Below, in pieces: positions 36,001 through 45,190 of a stretch of DNA of 64,000 nucleotides (positions are counted from its first letter, which is position 1; each line of letters opens with the position of its first letter). The position numbers were made by a program, and so were the translations under genes. The DNA is from G963668655 sp963668655 (GTDB lineage Bacteria; Myxococcota_A; SURF-8), in contig CAXXPQ010000002.1 of assembly GCA_963668655.2 (NCBI GenBank), positions 744,001 through 808,000 of the forward strand, written 5' to 3'. The notes beneath the pieces were generated by a model, which worked only from the letters and a program-made list of their open reading frames with translations, was not told where the DNA came from and made no database searches.

Positions 36001-37287
36001 GGTGGGCGCGCGGTTCAGCAGCACGGGATGTTCCCGGATGACTTCTTCCAGGATGTCCCAGACCTCGTTCTTCTCCTTTTCCACCATTTTCTTGGCCGAC
36101 TTGATGGTGGAGACGATGCCCTTGTCGATCAGCCGGTTGTAGATGAACGGCTTGAACAGTTCCAGGGCGATTTTTTTCGGAAGGCCGCACTGGTGCAGTT
36201 TCAGGTCGGGGCCGACCACGATGACGGAACGGCCGGAATAATCCACGCGCTTGCCGAGCAGGTTCTGGCGGAAACGTCCCTGCTTACCTTTCAGCATGTC
36301 GGAAAGGGATTTGAGCGGGCGCTTGCTGGGACCGGTGATGACCTTGCCGCGCCGACCGTTGTCGAACAGCGCGTCCACCGCCTCCTGAAGCATGCGCTTT
36401 TCATTCCGGATGATGATCTCCGGAGCGTTCAGTTCCATCAGGCGTTTCAGCCGGTTGTTCCGGTTGATGACGCGGCGGTAGAGATCGTTCAGGTCGCTGG
36501 TGGCGAAGCGTCCGCCGTCCAGGGGAACCAGGGGGCGCAGATCGGGCGGAAGCACGGGCACTCGTTCCAGCATCATCCACTCGGGCTTGTTTCCGGAGTC
36601 CTTCAGCGCGCTGACGATCTTCAAGCGTTTCGAAACCTTTTTTCGCTTGGCCTCGGAACTGGTGGTCTTCATCTCCTCCCGAAGCTGGTCCGCCAGGGTC
36701 ACCACGTCGATCTCGCTCAGAATGAGCTTGATCGCCTCGGCGCCCATCCCGGCCTCGAAACTGTCCTCGCCGAATGTTTCCAGGGCCCGGTAGAATTCCT
36801 CCTCGGAGAGAATCTGGTTTTTCTGGAGACCCGAATCCTTCGGATTGGTGACGATGTACGCCTCGCAATAGAGAATTTTCTCCAGATCCTTCATGGTGAG
36901 ATCCAGCAGGTTTCCGATCCGACTGGGCAGGGATTTCAAAAACCAGATATGCGCCACCGGCGTGGCCAGGTCGATGTGCCCCAGCCGCTCCCGGCGGACC
37001 TTGGACTGGATGACCTCGACGCCGCATTTGTCGCAGACCACCCCGCGGTGTTTCATCCGCTTGTATTTTCCGCACAGGCACTCGTAATCCTTCACGGGAC
37101 CGAAGATCTTGGCGCAGAACAGGCCGTCCTTTTCCGGCTTGAACGTGCGGTAGTTGATCGTCTCCGGTTTCTTCACCTCTCCGAAAGACCATTCCTCAAT
37201 CTTGTCCGGCGACGCCAGGGAGATGCGAATGGCGCTGAATTTCAGCGGCTCCGCCGATCGATCGAAAAACGATAGAATGTCTCTCAC
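33082..37287 (-). CDS. rpoC: RNA polymerase beta-prime subunit
   Basis: 1401 residues. The N-terminal zinc ribbon (YECLCGKYKRMKHRG, VVCDKCGVEV), the catalytic NADFDGDQMAVHIP loop, bridge-helix region, and the second zinc site (CQAERGVCALCYGRDLSRG) are all intact. The C-terminus carries an extra acidic tail of about 45 residues (DLEDDEDDLVLSLHP, then GDDGDTPDGSGDGS) that resembles the DGD linkers of the lipoproteins. 53 bp after rpoB. Confidence 0.98.
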   Translation of the reverse strand: MRDILSFFDRSAEPLKFSAIRISLASPDKIEEWSFGEVKKPETINYRTFKPEKDGLFCAKIFGPVKDYECLCGKYKRMKHRGVVCDKCGVEVIQSKVRRERLGHIDLATPVAHIWFLKSLPSRIGNLLDLTMKDLEKILYCEAYIVTNPKDSGLQKNQILSEEEFYRALETFGEDSFEAGMGAEAIKLILSEIDVVTLADQLREEMKTTSSEAKRKKVSKRLKIVSALKDSGNKPEWMMLERVPVLPPDLRPLVPLDGGRFATSDLNDLYRRVINRNNRLKRLMELNAPEIIIRNEKRMLQEAVDALFDNGRRGKVITGPSKRPLKSLSDMLKGKQGRFRQNLLGKRVDYSGRSVIVVGPDLKLHQCGLPKKIALELFKPFIYNRLIDKGIVSTIKSAKKMVEKEKNEVWDILEEVIREHPVLLNRAPTLHRLGIQAFEPKLIEGKAIQLHPLVCTAFNADFDGDQMAVHIPLSIESQLEARVLIMSTNNILSLAHGKPIINPSQDIVLGIYYLTREMPLEPGEGMIFSSPAEVVAAVDSHAVSLQAKIKMRWHQEGRLVDTTPGRVILSKLLPKDVPFSEINRVMDKKAIGDLIDTSFRASGGKTTVLLADRLRSLGYSMATRAGISIGLEDMKIPASKPKILEEANGQIQQIQQEYDDGYISDGERYNKIIDIWTQATDDIAKEMMNELAEDVLYDAEGNPKKAPSRNSIYIMADSGARGSAQQIRQLAGMRGLMAKPSGEIIESPITANFREGLNVLQYFISTHGARKGLADTALKTANSGYLTRRLVDVAQDSTITEHDCGTIDGIVVTALTEGGEIIEKLGERLLGRISLHPIRDPYTDEILVNMNEEITESLVKKIEDAGIEKVAIRSVLTCQAERGVCALCYGRDLSRGKRVNIGEAVGIIAAQSIGEPGTQLTMRTFHIGGTASRRVEQSSIEIRYNGFVKYHNLQTVTRDDGVIIVMNRNGELINVDETGRERERYTLIYGTQVSVPDGGAVKAGQTIAEWDPYSMPIITEVAGKIKYGDIIENITMKEQVDEVTGLSRKVIVESRNSDLRPRVSIKDENGRTMKLLASKQPARYLMPVAANLSVNENDVVGPGDVLAKIPRETTKTKDITGGLPRVAELFEARKPKDHAVISEIDGTVSFGKDTKGKRKVVITPDIGESRDYLIPRGKFISVHEGDVVKAGEPLMDGSSNPHDILRVLGEKELAKYLVDEVQQVYRLQGVKINDKHIEVIVRQMLRKIRIKNVGDTSFLVDEQVDKFHFLRENRRIQAKGGHPAIGEPLLLGITKAALITDSFISAASFQETTKVLTEAAIAGKIDYLKGLKENVIIGRLIPAGTGLPKYRGVDIKIDRPEDLEDDEDDLVLSLHPEKSEEPGDDGDTPDGSGDGSPELAG

Positions 37288-37340
37288 GGGTCTCCTCCTT
37301 TATTCGAGTGAAAAGCCGGGATTCAATCGCATCCGACCCC

Positions 37341-40300
37341 TCAGGTGGCCGGCGGCTTTTCGTCGATCAATTCGACGTTGAGGCTGAGGCTCTGCAATTC
37401 CTTGACGAGCACGTTGAAGGATTCGGGCAGGCCCGGTTCCGTATCGTGCTCTCCTTTGACGATCGCTTCATACATGCGCGTCCGTCCGATCACGTCGTCC
37501 GATTTGACGGTCAGGAATTCCTGCAAGGTGTGCGCCGCGCCGTAGGCTTCCATGGCCCACACTTCCATCTCTCCCAGGCGCTGGCCGCCGAACTGGGCCT
37601 TGCCGCCCAGGGGCTGCTGGGTAACCAGCGAATACGGGCCGATGGAGCGCGCGTGAATCTTGTCGTCCACCAGGTGATGAAGCTTCAGCACGTACATCAC
37701 GCCGACGGTCACGTCCTGGAAGAAGGGATCCCCCGTGCGGCCGTCGTACAGAAGCGTCTGTCCGGAGGTGTCCAGGCCGCTGTCGGTCAGCATGCTCTTG
37801 ATCTTGTCCTCCGGCGCGCCGTCGAAGACCGGGGTTCCCATGTGGACGCCGCCCTTCAGGCGCATGGCCAGATCCGTAACGACTTCGTCGCTGGCTTCGT
37901 CCAGCAGGGCGTCGAATTCCGGATCCTCGTAGATTTTCTTGAACTGGGCGCGGATCTTGTCCGCTCCGTAGTTTTCCTTCACGTACCGTTCCAGAAGCTC
38001 GCCCAGTCCCTTGGCCGCCAGTCCCAGATGGACCTCCAGGATCTGGCCGACGTTCATACGGGAGGGCACGCCGAGCGGGTTCAGCACCACGTCCACGGGT
38101 CGGCCGTTGGGCAGATAGGGCATGTCTTCCAGGGGAAGAATCCGGGAAACGACACCCTTGTTTCCGTGGCGGCCGGCCATTTTATCGCCCACCGCGAGCT
38201 TGCGCTTCATGGCGATGTAGACCTTGACCATCTTGATGATGCCGGGGGCGAGTTCGTCTCCCCGTTTCAGCCGTTCGATTTTTCCAGAGAAATAATCGCG
38301 AATCTGGTTGATTTCCTGCTGGGAGTTCTGGAAAATCCGCTCGATCAGATCCTCCAGTTCCGGCTCGTTCTGAAGCTGGATCTGGGTCAGGTATTTCCGG
38401 GCCACACCGCCGATGGTCTCTTCCGTGATCTTCTGCCCCTTGGTCAGAAGCACCTTGCCGTTGTCGGCGACCAGGTTGGCCTTCGGTTTTTTTCCGACCA
38501 GCATTTTCTTGGCGTGGGAATAGGCCGATTCCTGGATGATCTTGATCTGGTCGTTCTGGTCCTTCAGCAGGCGGTTGGTTTCCGCCTCTTCGATTTCCAC
38601 CGAGCGCTGGTCCTTCTCCACGCCCTTTCGGCTGAAGATGCGGGCGTCGATGACGATCCCGTTGACGCCGGGGGGAACGCGCAGGGAGCTGTCGCGCACG
38701 TCTCCGGCCTTTTCTCCGAAGATGGCGCGCAGCAGTTTTTCTTCCGGGGAAAGCTGGGTTTCGCCCTTCGGCGTGATCTTGCCCACCAGAATGTCGCCGG
38801 GCTTGACTTCCGCGCCGATACGGACGATGCCGCTTTCATCCAGATTTTTCAGCGCCTCGTCGCCGACGTTCGGGATGTCCCGGGTGATTTCCTCCTTGCC
38901 CAGTTTCGTATCCCGGGCCACGGTTTCGAATTCCTCGATGTGGATGGAGGTGAACACGTCGTCGATGGTCATGCGCTCGGAAACCAGAATGGAATCCTCG
39001 AAGTTGTAACCGCCCCAGGGCATGAAGGCCACCACCACATTCTGACCCAGGGCCAGTTCGCCGGCCTCCGTGGACGGCCCGTCGGCCAGCACGTCGCCCA
39101 CCGAAACCCGGTCGCCTTTCTTGACGATGGGCACCTGGTTGATACAGGTGTTCTGGTTGGAGCGCTGGTATTTGACGAGGTTGTAGATGTCCACCTGGCT
39201 GGTGGCGGTTTCGTCGTGGGTGTCGGGATTGGTCTTGACGACGATGCGCGTGGCGTCCACGGCGTCCACCACGCCGTCCCGCCGGGCGACGCAGGTCACG
39301 CCGGAATCCCGGGCCACCACGGGCTCGATGCCCGTGCCCACCAGCGGCGATTTCGCAGTGAGCAGCGGCACGGCCTGGCGCTGCATGTTCGATCCCATCA
39401 GGGCGCGGTTGGCGTCGTCGTTTTCCAGAAACGGAATCAGGGAGGCCGCCACGGAAACGAGCTGGTTCGGGGAAACGTCCATCAGTTCCACGGAATCGGC
39501 GCGCTTCAGAACGAACTCGCCGTCCTCGCGGCAGGCGACGTATTCGTTGATGTACTGGTTTTTCCGGTCGAGCGGCGCGTTGGCCTGGGCGATGGCGTGC
39601 CGCCCCTCCTCCAGGGCGGAGTAGAACTTGACCTCGTTCTTGACCTTCGCGTCCTTGACGGTGCGATACGGCGTCTCGATGAAGCCGAAATCGTTCACCC
39701 GGGCGTAGGTGGACAAAGAGGCGATCAGGCCGATGTTCGGACCTTCCGGCGTCTCGATGGGACAGATGCGCCCGTAGTGGGTGTTGTGAACGTCGCGCAC
39801 CTCGAATCCCGCGCGCTCGCGGGTCAAACCGCCGGGCCCCAGGGCCGACAGGCGGCGCTTGTGGGTGACCTCGGACAGCGGATTGGTCTGGTCCATGAAC
39901 TGGGAAAGCTGGCTGCTGCCGAAGAATTCCTTCACCACGGCCGAGACGGGCTTGGAGTTGATGAGGTCGTGCGGCATGAGCGTATCGACCTCTTGCAGGG
40001 TCATGCGCTCCTTGATGGCGCGCTCCATGCGCACCAGGCCGATGCGGTACTGGTTTTCCAAGAGTTCGCCCACGGCGCGCACGCGGCGGTTGCCCAGGTG
40101 ATCGATGTCGTCGATCATGCCGTGGCCGTCCTTCAGGTGGATCAGGTGTTTGACCACCTCCATGATGTCGCGCCGGGTGAGCGTGGTGTTTTCCAGCGGC
40201 TCGTCCATCCCGAACTTGTAATTCATCTTCAAGCGGCCCACGCGGGAAAGATCGTAGCGCTCCGCGTTGAAGAACAGGTTCTCGAACAGGCGCCGGGCGG

Positions 40301-41459
40301 AATCCTCCGTGGGCGGATCGCCGGGGCGCATGCGGCGGTAGATCTCGAAAATGGCCTCTTCCGGATTCTGGATCTTGTCGGCCTGCAAGGTCAGGTGGAT
40401 GTACGGCCCGACGTTGGAATTGTCGATGAAGACCGTTTCGAAGGTCTTGATCTTGCGGTGCCGGATCTCCTCCAGCGCCTCCTCGGTGATCGGAGTATTG
40501 ACCTCGACGACCACCTCGCCGGTTTTCATGTCCACCACGTCTCTGGCGACCACCATGCCAATGATGTCCTCGTGGTTGATCGGCACGGATTCCATCTTGG
40601 CCTGTTTCATCCGCCGGACGGCGGCCCGGGTAATCTTCTTGCCCTTCTTGACCATCACCTCGCCGGTGGAGGAACGGATCTCCCGCTCGGAGCGCAGGCC
40701 GACCAGCAGATCCAGGCGCAGCTTGCGGATGGCCCGCTGGGATTCCAGGGTGATTTCCTGTTTTTCATAAAAATATTCCAGCAGTTCCTCGGTGCTGTAG
40801 CCCAGGGCGCGCAGCAGCACGGTGGCCGGAAGCTTCCGCCGCCGGTCGATGCGAACGAAGAGAATGTCTTTGGGATCGAACTCGAAATCCAGCCAGCTTC
40901 CCCGATAGGGAATGACCCGGGCCGAGTACAGCACCTTTCCGGAACTGTGGGACTTGCCCTTGTCGTGGTCGAAAAAGGCGCCGGGCGAGCGGTGGAGCTG
41001 ACTGACGACGACGCGCTCGGTTCCATTGACGATGAACGTGCCGTTTTCCGTCATGAGCGGGATCTCGCCGAAGTAAACTTCCTGCTCCTTGACGTTGCGA
41101 ATGCTCAGGGCGCCGCTTTCCTCGTCCTGGTCCCAGACGACCAGGCGAATGAACACCTTCATGGGGGCGGCGAAGGTCATACCCCGCTGGCGACACTCGT
41201 CCACGTCGTATTTCGGCTGATCCATCTGGTAGCTGACGAATTCCAGCGAGGACGTCTCGTTGAAGTCCTTGATGGGAAAAATACTGTTGAAAACCGCCTG
41301 AAGCCCTACGTTCTCCCGGTCTTCCGGGGCCTTGTCGAGCTGGAGAAAGTTTTCATAGGATTTTTTCTGGATTTCGATCAGTTTGGGAAGTTCTACGACC
41401 TTTTTGATGGTAGCGAAATCTTTGCGGATGCGAAAGTTCTGTTGGGCTAGTTTCGACAT
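37341..41459 (-). CDS. rpoB: RNA polymerase beta subunit
   Basis: 1372 residues, full length. The rifampicin-binding cluster reads SSQLSQFMDQTNPLSEVTHK and RRLSALGPGGLTRERAGFEV, with the common resistance positions Asp, His and Ser unchanged. C-terminal motifs include DKMAGRHGNKGVVSRILPLE, and GGKAQFGGQRLGEMEVWAME contacting beta-prime. 219 bp after rplL; in E. coli that gap contains an attenuator and RNase III site, and here it holds a modest GC-rich hairpin but no clear terminator. Confidence 0.98.
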   Translation of the reverse strand: MSKLAQQNFRIRKDFATIKKVVELPKLIEIQKKSYENFLQLDKAPEDRENVGLQAVFNSIFPIKDFNETSSLEFVSYQMDQPKYDVDECRQRGMTFAAPMKVFIRLVVWDQDEESGALSIRNVKEQEVYFGEIPLMTENGTFIVNGTERVVVSQLHRSPGAFFDHDKGKSHSSGKVLYSARVIPYRGSWLDFEFDPKDILFVRIDRRRKLPATVLLRALGYSTEELLEYFYEKQEITLESQRAIRKLRLDLLVGLRSEREIRSSTGEVMVKKGKKITRAAVRRMKQAKMESVPINHEDIIGMVVARDVVDMKTGEVVVEVNTPITEEALEEIRHRKIKTFETVFIDNSNVGPYIHLTLQADKIQNPEEAIFEIYRRMRPGDPPTEDSARRLFENLFFNAERYDLSRVGRLKMNYKFGMDEPLENTTLTRRDIMEVVKHLIHLKDGHGMIDDIDHLGNRRVRAVGELLENQYRIGLVRMERAIKERMTLQEVDTLMPHDLINSKPVSAVVKEFFGSSQLSQFMDQTNPLSEVTHKRRLSALGPGGLTRERAGFEVRDVHNTHYGRICPIETPEGPNIGLIASLSTYARVNDFGFIETPYRTVKDAKVKNEVKFYSALEEGRHAIAQANAPLDRKNQYINEYVACREDGEFVLKRADSVELMDVSPNQLVSVAASLIPFLENDDANRALMGSNMQRQAVPLLTAKSPLVGTGIEPVVARDSGVTCVARRDGVVDAVDATRIVVKTNPDTHDETATSQVDIYNLVKYQRSNQNTCINQVPIVKKGDRVSVGDVLADGPSTEAGELALGQNVVVAFMPWGGYNFEDSILVSERMTIDDVFTSIHIEEFETVARDTKLGKEEITRDIPNVGDEALKNLDESGIVRIGAEVKPGDILVGKITPKGETQLSPEEKLLRAIFGEKAGDVRDSSLRVPPGVNGIVIDARIFSRKGVEKDQRSVEIEEAETNRLLKDQNDQIKIIQESAYSHAKKMLVGKKPKANLVADNGKVLLTKGQKITEETIGGVARKYLTQIQLQNEPELEDLIERIFQNSQQEINQIRDYFSGKIERLKRGDELAPGIIKMVKVYIAMKRKLAVGDKMAGRHGNKGVVSRILPLEDMPYLPNGRPVDVVLNPLGVPSRMNVGQILEVHLGLAAKGLGELLERYVKENYGADKIRAQFKKIYEDPEFDALLDEASDEVVTDLAMRLKGGVHMGTPVFDGAPEDKIKSMLTDSGLDTSGQTLLYDGRTGDPFFQDVTVGVMYVLKLHHLVDDKIHARSIGPYSLVTQQPLGGKAQFGGQRLGEMEVWAMEAYGAAHTLQEFLTVKSDDVIGRTRMYEAIVKGEHDTEPGLPESFNVLVKELQSLSLNVELIDEKPPAT

Positions 41460-41678
41460 CGTCGCTCCTCAGCATTGGGTTAGCCGGGCTGGCCTTGTCC
41501 ATGAACCGGAGTTCGGCCGGTGGTTCCGAATCGTGTTCGAAACCGGCGGCAAATACAATGATCTGAATTTCAAACACAAATATCCGGCATGCCCTGACCG
41601 CCGCCTCGCTTATCCGCGAAGCGGGCGATCAGGACAACCGGAAACGGTACGGGCTTCTGCGTGTGGATCACCACACAA

Positions 41679-42062
41679 TCACTTGATCGTAACCGACGCG
41701 CCGACTTCCTCGAGTTGTTTCTTCGCCGCTTCGGCGTCGTCCTTGTTGATCGCCTCTTTGATATTGGCGGGCACGCCCTCGACCAGTTCCTTGGCTTCCT
41801 TCAAGCCCAGGCCGGTGAGTTGCCGAACAACCTTGATGACCTGGATCTTCTGGGCTCCGAAGTCGGTCATAACGACATCGAAATCCGTCTTTTCTTCCTC
41901 GACGGCGGCGGCTTCGCCACCGGCGGCGGGACCGGCGGCCACGGCCACCGGAGCGGCGGCGGAGACGCCCCACTCTTCTTCCAGTTCCTTGATGAGACCG
42001 GCCAGGTCCACCACGGTCATGTTGCTCAGGAATTCTTTGACTTCTTCTTTGGTAACGGCCAT
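41679..42062 (-). CDS. rplL: 50S ribosomal protein L7/L12
   Basis: 127 residues. N-terminal dimerisation helix region (VKEFLSNMTVVDLAGLIKEL), Ala/Gly-rich hinge and C-terminal factor-binding domain (TDFGAQKIQVIKVVRQLTGL, LKEAKELVEGVPANIKEAI). Forms the stalk that recruits translational GTPases. 66 bp after rplJ. Confidence 0.97.
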   Translation of the reverse strand: MAVTKEEVKEFLSNMTVVDLAGLIKELEEEWGVSAAAPVAVAAGPAAGGEAAAVEEEKTDFDVVMTDFGAQKIQVIKVVRQLTGLGLKEAKELVEGVPANIKEAINKDDAEAAKKQLEEVGASVTIK

Positions 42063-42128
42063 GATTCCGTCCTTTCTATGAAAAATGCTTGGTTTCGTAA
42101 GTTGTTTCGCGTTCTTGTCCGCGCGCCG

Positions 42129-42653
42129 TCAGGCGGCTTCTTCCATTTTGCGACGCTTGGCGTCCAGCACGTTGACCATGCCGCCCGGCACGGCGTTCAG
42201 CACGCGCAGGAATCCGGCCGGTACGTTGTTCAGCAGGCCCAGGAAAGACCCGCGCAGTTCGTCGCGTCCCGGCATCTTGGACAGGGCGTCGATCTCGGCC
42301 GCGTTCAGGGCCCGCCCTTCCAGGCCGCCGGACAGCAGTTCCAACGCCTTGAACTTCGAAGCCTGCTTGACCAGCACCTTCGCCGGGGCGGTTTGATCCT
42401 CGGTGGCCATGGCGATGGCGACGGTCCCCTTCAGGTGCTCGCCGAGAAATTCGTAGGCGCTTCCCTCGATGGCGCGCTTCGCCAGCGTGTTCTTCACGAT
42501 CTTGAACGTGACGCCGGCGTTCCGGCATTCCTTCCGGAGTTCGGCCATTTCGTCGGCCTTCATTCCGGAATAATCGGACAGTAGAACGACCGCAGCGTCC
42601 TGGAACAGACTTTTCCACTGTTCCACGACTTCCGTTTTCTGGTTCAGATTCAT
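42129..42653 (-). CDS. rplJ: 50S ribosomal protein L10
   Basis: 174 residues. VVEQWKSLFQDAAVVLLSDY at the N-terminus, RKECRNAGVTFKIVKNTLAK, and C-terminal helices that bind L7/L12 dimers. Base of the stalk and, in many bacteria, translational repressor of its own operon through the upstream leader, which is recognisable here. Confidence 0.96.
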   Translation of the reverse strand: MNLNQKTEVVEQWKSLFQDAAVVLLSDYSGMKADEMAELRKECRNAGVTFKIVKNTLAKRAIEGSAYEFLGEHLKGTVAIAMATEDQTAPAKVLVKQASKFKALELLSGGLEGRALNAAEIDALSKMPGRDELRGSFLGLLNNVPAGFLRVLNAVPGGMVNVLDAKRRKMEEAA

Positions 42654-42683
42654 TCGGCATACCCCCTTTCCATTGGTTTTTCT

Positions 42684-42803
42684 ATAGGATTGCCCCTCTC
42701 GGCAACCCCGTCAAAGGGAAGAGGGAAGAATCGATTCCCTCGTCTGCGCAGGCCGTGGTTTTAAGAGCTGCATCGACTCGCCCGCGGTCTTTGACAAAAA
42801 CAC
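42684..42803 (-). ncRNA. L10-type autoregulatory leader of rplJ-rplL
   Basis: The 208-bp rplA-rplJ gap contains, on the minus strand, AAAGACCGCGGGCGAG, a short GAG/CTC inner stem, CTTAAAACCACG and GCCTGCGCAGACGAGG, with CGCGGGC pairing to GCCTGCG. This matches the conserved L10-binding leader architecture. Downstream are two more hairpins: GAGGGAA/TTCCCTC, and GGGGTTGCC/GGCAATCC at 42687-42709. No T run follows, so control is more likely translational than by termination. Confidence 0.7.
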
Positions 42804-42861
42804 GATCAGAACGATTCCGACCGCAATCGACCTTGAAAGAAACGGTCCTCCGCGAATCCGA

Positions 42862-43566
42862 TCAGCGGAGGTATTCCAGGACGTTTCCGACATCCAGCCG
42901 GATGCCGGGCCCCATGGTACTGGAAACGGCGATGCCTTTCACGTAGGTTCCCTTCGTGGAGGAAGGCTTCGCCTTCTGAATGACGGACAGCAGTTCAAGA
43001 AGATTCTCCTTCAGGTGTTCTTTCTCGAAAGAACAGCGACCGAAGGGAGCGTGCACGATACCCGCTTTTTCCACGCGGAACTCGATGCGCCCCATCTTCA
43101 GTTCCTTGACCACCCGGCCGACATCCTGGGTGACGGTTCCGACTTTCGGGTTCGGCATCAGGCCCCGGGGGCCGAGCAGGCGGCCGATCTTACCGACCTG
43201 GCCCATCATGTCGGGACTGGCGACGACGGCATCGAACTCGAACCATCCGCCCTTGATCTTCTCGATCATCTCCTCGTTGCCGACGTAATCGGCTCCGGCT
43301 TCGGTGGCCTCGGCTTCCTTGTCGCCCTTCACGAAGGCCATGACGCGGACGGTCTTGCCCGTGCCGTGGGGAAGCAGGGCGCTTCCGCGAACCATCTGAT
43401 CGGCGTACTTCGGATTGACGCCCAGTTTGAACGAGACGTCCGCCGACTCCTTGAAGTTGGCGAAGCTCAGTTCCTTCATCAGGTCCAGGGCTTCGTCAAG
43501 CGTGTACTTGCGAAGCGAATCGACCTTGGTCCGGGCTTCCCGAAGCTTTTTCCCCTTTTTTGCCAT
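42862..43566 (-). CDS. rplA: 50S ribosomal protein L1
   Basis: 234 residues. YTLDEALDLMKELSFANFKE, then the RGSALLPHGTGKTVRVMAF region, GPRGLMPNPKVGTVTQDVG, and EFRVEKAGIVHAPFGRCSFE. L1 forms the mobile L1 stalk at the E site and represses rplKA in E. coli. 74 bp after rplK. Confidence 0.98.
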   Translation of the reverse strand: MAKKGKKLREARTKVDSLRKYTLDEALDLMKELSFANFKESADVSFKLGVNPKYADQMVRGSALLPHGTGKTVRVMAFVKGDKEAEATEAGADYVGNEEMIEKIKGGWFEFDAVVASPDMMGQVGKIGRLLGPRGLMPNPKVGTVTQDVGRVVKELKMGRIEFRVEKAGIVHAPFGRCSFEKEHLKENLLELLSVIQKAKPSSTKGTYVKGIAVSSTMGPGIRLDVGNVLEYLR

Positions 43567-43640
43567 AGCTCACTCCTTCGCGGTTCAAACGGCCGTCAAG
43601 CCTCCCGCCGCAATCGATTCCGCCGAACCCGGCGGGAATC

Positions 43641-44063
43641 TCAGACGACTCTCAAGCCCATGGAACGGGCGGTGCCTTCGATGATCCGCATGGCGTTTTC
43701 TTCATCGTAGGCGTTCAAATCGGCTTTCTTGATCTCCACGATCTCACGGATCTGGTCCTTGGTGACCTTTCCGACTTTCTTCTTGTTGGGCTCGCCGGAA
43801 CCCTTGGCGATCTTCGCGGCCTTCAGAAGCAGCGTGGAGGCCGGCGGCGTCTTCGTGACGAAGGAAAACGACCGGTCGGCGTAGACCGTGATAAGGACGG
43901 GAATAATCATCCCTTCCTGCTTTTGTGTCCGGGCATTGTACTGCTTGCAGAAATCCATGATGTTGACACCATGCTGACCCAGGGCCGGACCCACGGGAGG
44001 AGACGGATTGGCTTTTCCCGCCGTGATCTGCAACTTGACCAGACCGATGACTTTTTTAGCCAT
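43641..44063 (-). CDS. rplK: 50S ribosomal protein L11
   Basis: 140 residues. KLQITAGKANPSPPVGPALG, QHGVNIMDFCKQYNART, VLITVYADRSFSFVTKTPPA, C-terminal LNAYDEENAMRIIEGTARSM. Binds the GTPase-associated centre of 23S rRNA. 13 bp after nusG. Confidence 0.98.
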   Translation of the reverse strand: MAKKVIGLVKLQITAGKANPSPPVGPALGQHGVNIMDFCKQYNARTQKQEGMIIPVLITVYADRSFSFVTKTPPASTLLLKAAKIAKGSGEPNKKKVGKVTKDQIREIVEIKKADLNAYDEENAMRIIEGTARSMGLRVV

Positions 44064-44076
44064 GGTTCACCTCGAC

Positions 44077-44622
44077 TTATTCTTTTTCGACCTGTGAATA
44101 GTCCAATTCGATCGGCGTGGACCGACCGAAAATGCTGACCGTCACGACGACGCGCCCCTTTTCGGGTTTCACTTCCTCCACCGTTCCGGTGAAGTTGCTG
44201 AACGGGCCGTCCATGACACGAACCGCCTCGCCTTCCTCGAAAATGATCTTCGGCTTGGGCTTGGCCACGCCTTCCTCGATCTGTTTTTTCAGACGGCGGA
44301 TTTCATATTCGGGCACGGGAGGCGGATTGGTTGAATTTCCGACGAATCCCGTCACCTTCGGTGTATCCTTCACGCAATGCCAGGAATGTTCGTTCAGAAC
44401 CATCTCGACCAGGATGTAACTGGGGAAGAACTTGCGGACCGTGGTGCGCTTCTGGTTCTTCACCGTCTCCACCACGGATTCGGTCGGGATGAGGATCTCT
44501 CCGAAAAGGTGTTCCAGCTTGCTGTTCTTGATGTTCTCCTGGAGAGACAGCTTGGCCTTGTTCTCATACCCGGAGTAGGTATGAACGAAGTACCATTTTT
44601 TTGCGATTTCGTTATCAGCCAT
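44077..44622 (-). CDS. nusG: Transcription termination/antitermination factor NusG
   Basis: 181 residues. NGN domain KKWYFVHTYSGYENKAKLSL, LVEMVLNEHSWHCVKDTPKV, and a C-terminal KOW domain (EGEAVRVMDGPFSNFTGTVE). Binds RNA polymerase clamp helices and couples with ribosomes through S10. 60 bp after secE. Confidence 0.98.
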   Translation of the reverse strand: MADNEIAKKWYFVHTYSGYENKAKLSLQENIKNSKLEHLFGEILIPTESVVETVKNQKRTTVRKFFPSYILVEMVLNEHSWHCVKDTPKVTGFVGNSTNPPPVPEYEIRRLKKQIEEGVAKPKPKIIFEEGEAVRVMDGPFSNFTGTVEEVKPEKGRVVVTVSIFGRSTPIELDYSQVEKE

Positions 44623-44682
44623 ACAGCCGAACCTCCAGTTTCGCGAACGGAGCGCCGAGCTCCGCCACCGCCTTCTCTTCCC

Positions 44683-45057
44683 TCAGGAGTAAATCAGGCT
44701 GGTCAGAGAGGCAAACACATAATCGAACAAACCGAGAATCAGGGAAATGATCGCCGTGAGAATAATCACCACGACGGTGGCCGCGCGCGTCTCGGGAATC
44801 GTGGGCCAGGTGACTTTCCGCGTTTCCTTGACGACATCGTTCCCGAACTCGTTGGCTTTCTTGTGCTTATACAGCACCAGGAACGTGGCCAGGCCGGCCG
44901 CCAAGCCGACGATGTTCGTCAGGGGAAAAACATGGGCGAGCGGATCTTCCACGTCGAACAGACCCAAACCCGCGCCGATCAGCTTCGCGGCGATGTAGGC
45001 GACGATCAACGCGACCACACCGAAACTCAGCATCAACCATCGTGCATTGTTGGACAT
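44683..45057 (-). CDS. secE: Protein translocase subunit SecE, three-helix form
   Basis: 124 residues from MSNNARWLMLSF; the longer upstream frame runs into the tRNA-Trp gene and is rejected. Three hydrophobic segments (about 7-30, 44-63 and 94-118), like the three-helix SecE of E. coli rather than the single-helix form. The conserved amphipathic VVKETRKVTWPTIPETR precedes the last helix. Lies between tRNA-Trp and nusG. Confidence 0.95.
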   Translation of the reverse strand: MSNNARWLMLSFGVVALIVAYIAAKLIGAGLGLFDVEDPLAHVFPLTNIVGLAAGLATFLVLYKHKKANEFGNDVVKETRKVTWPTIPETRAATVVVIILTAIISLILGLFDYVFASLTSLIYS

Positions 45058-45102
45058 GGAACCTCCTTCATTGACGACGCGCCCATCTATCGAAAAAGCT
45101 GG

Positions 45103-45176
45103 CAGGCCAGGAGGGACTCGAACCCCCAGCATCCGGATTTGGAGTCCGGCGCTCTACCAATTAGAGCTACTGGCCT
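45103..45176 (-). tRNA. tRNA-Trp (anticodon CCA)
   Basis: 74 nt, full cloverleaf: acceptor AGGCCAG/CTGGCCT, D-arm GCTC/GAGC, anticodon stem CCGGA/TCCGG with loop CTCCAAA, T-arm GGGGG-TTCGAGT-CCCTC. Discriminator G, and the 3' CCA is encoded (45100-45102). It lies between rpmG and secE, a conserved position in many bacteria. Confidence 0.97.
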
Positions 45177-45190
45177 GCAGCTAGAGAAAA

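Noticed and set aside
33163..41450. Two open frames of about 1370-1380 codons on the plus strand opposite rpoC and rpoB
   Set aside because: They are mirror shadows of GC-rich coding sequence; their Val/Asp/His/Gln-rich translations match no family and rpoB/rpoC are certain on the other strand.
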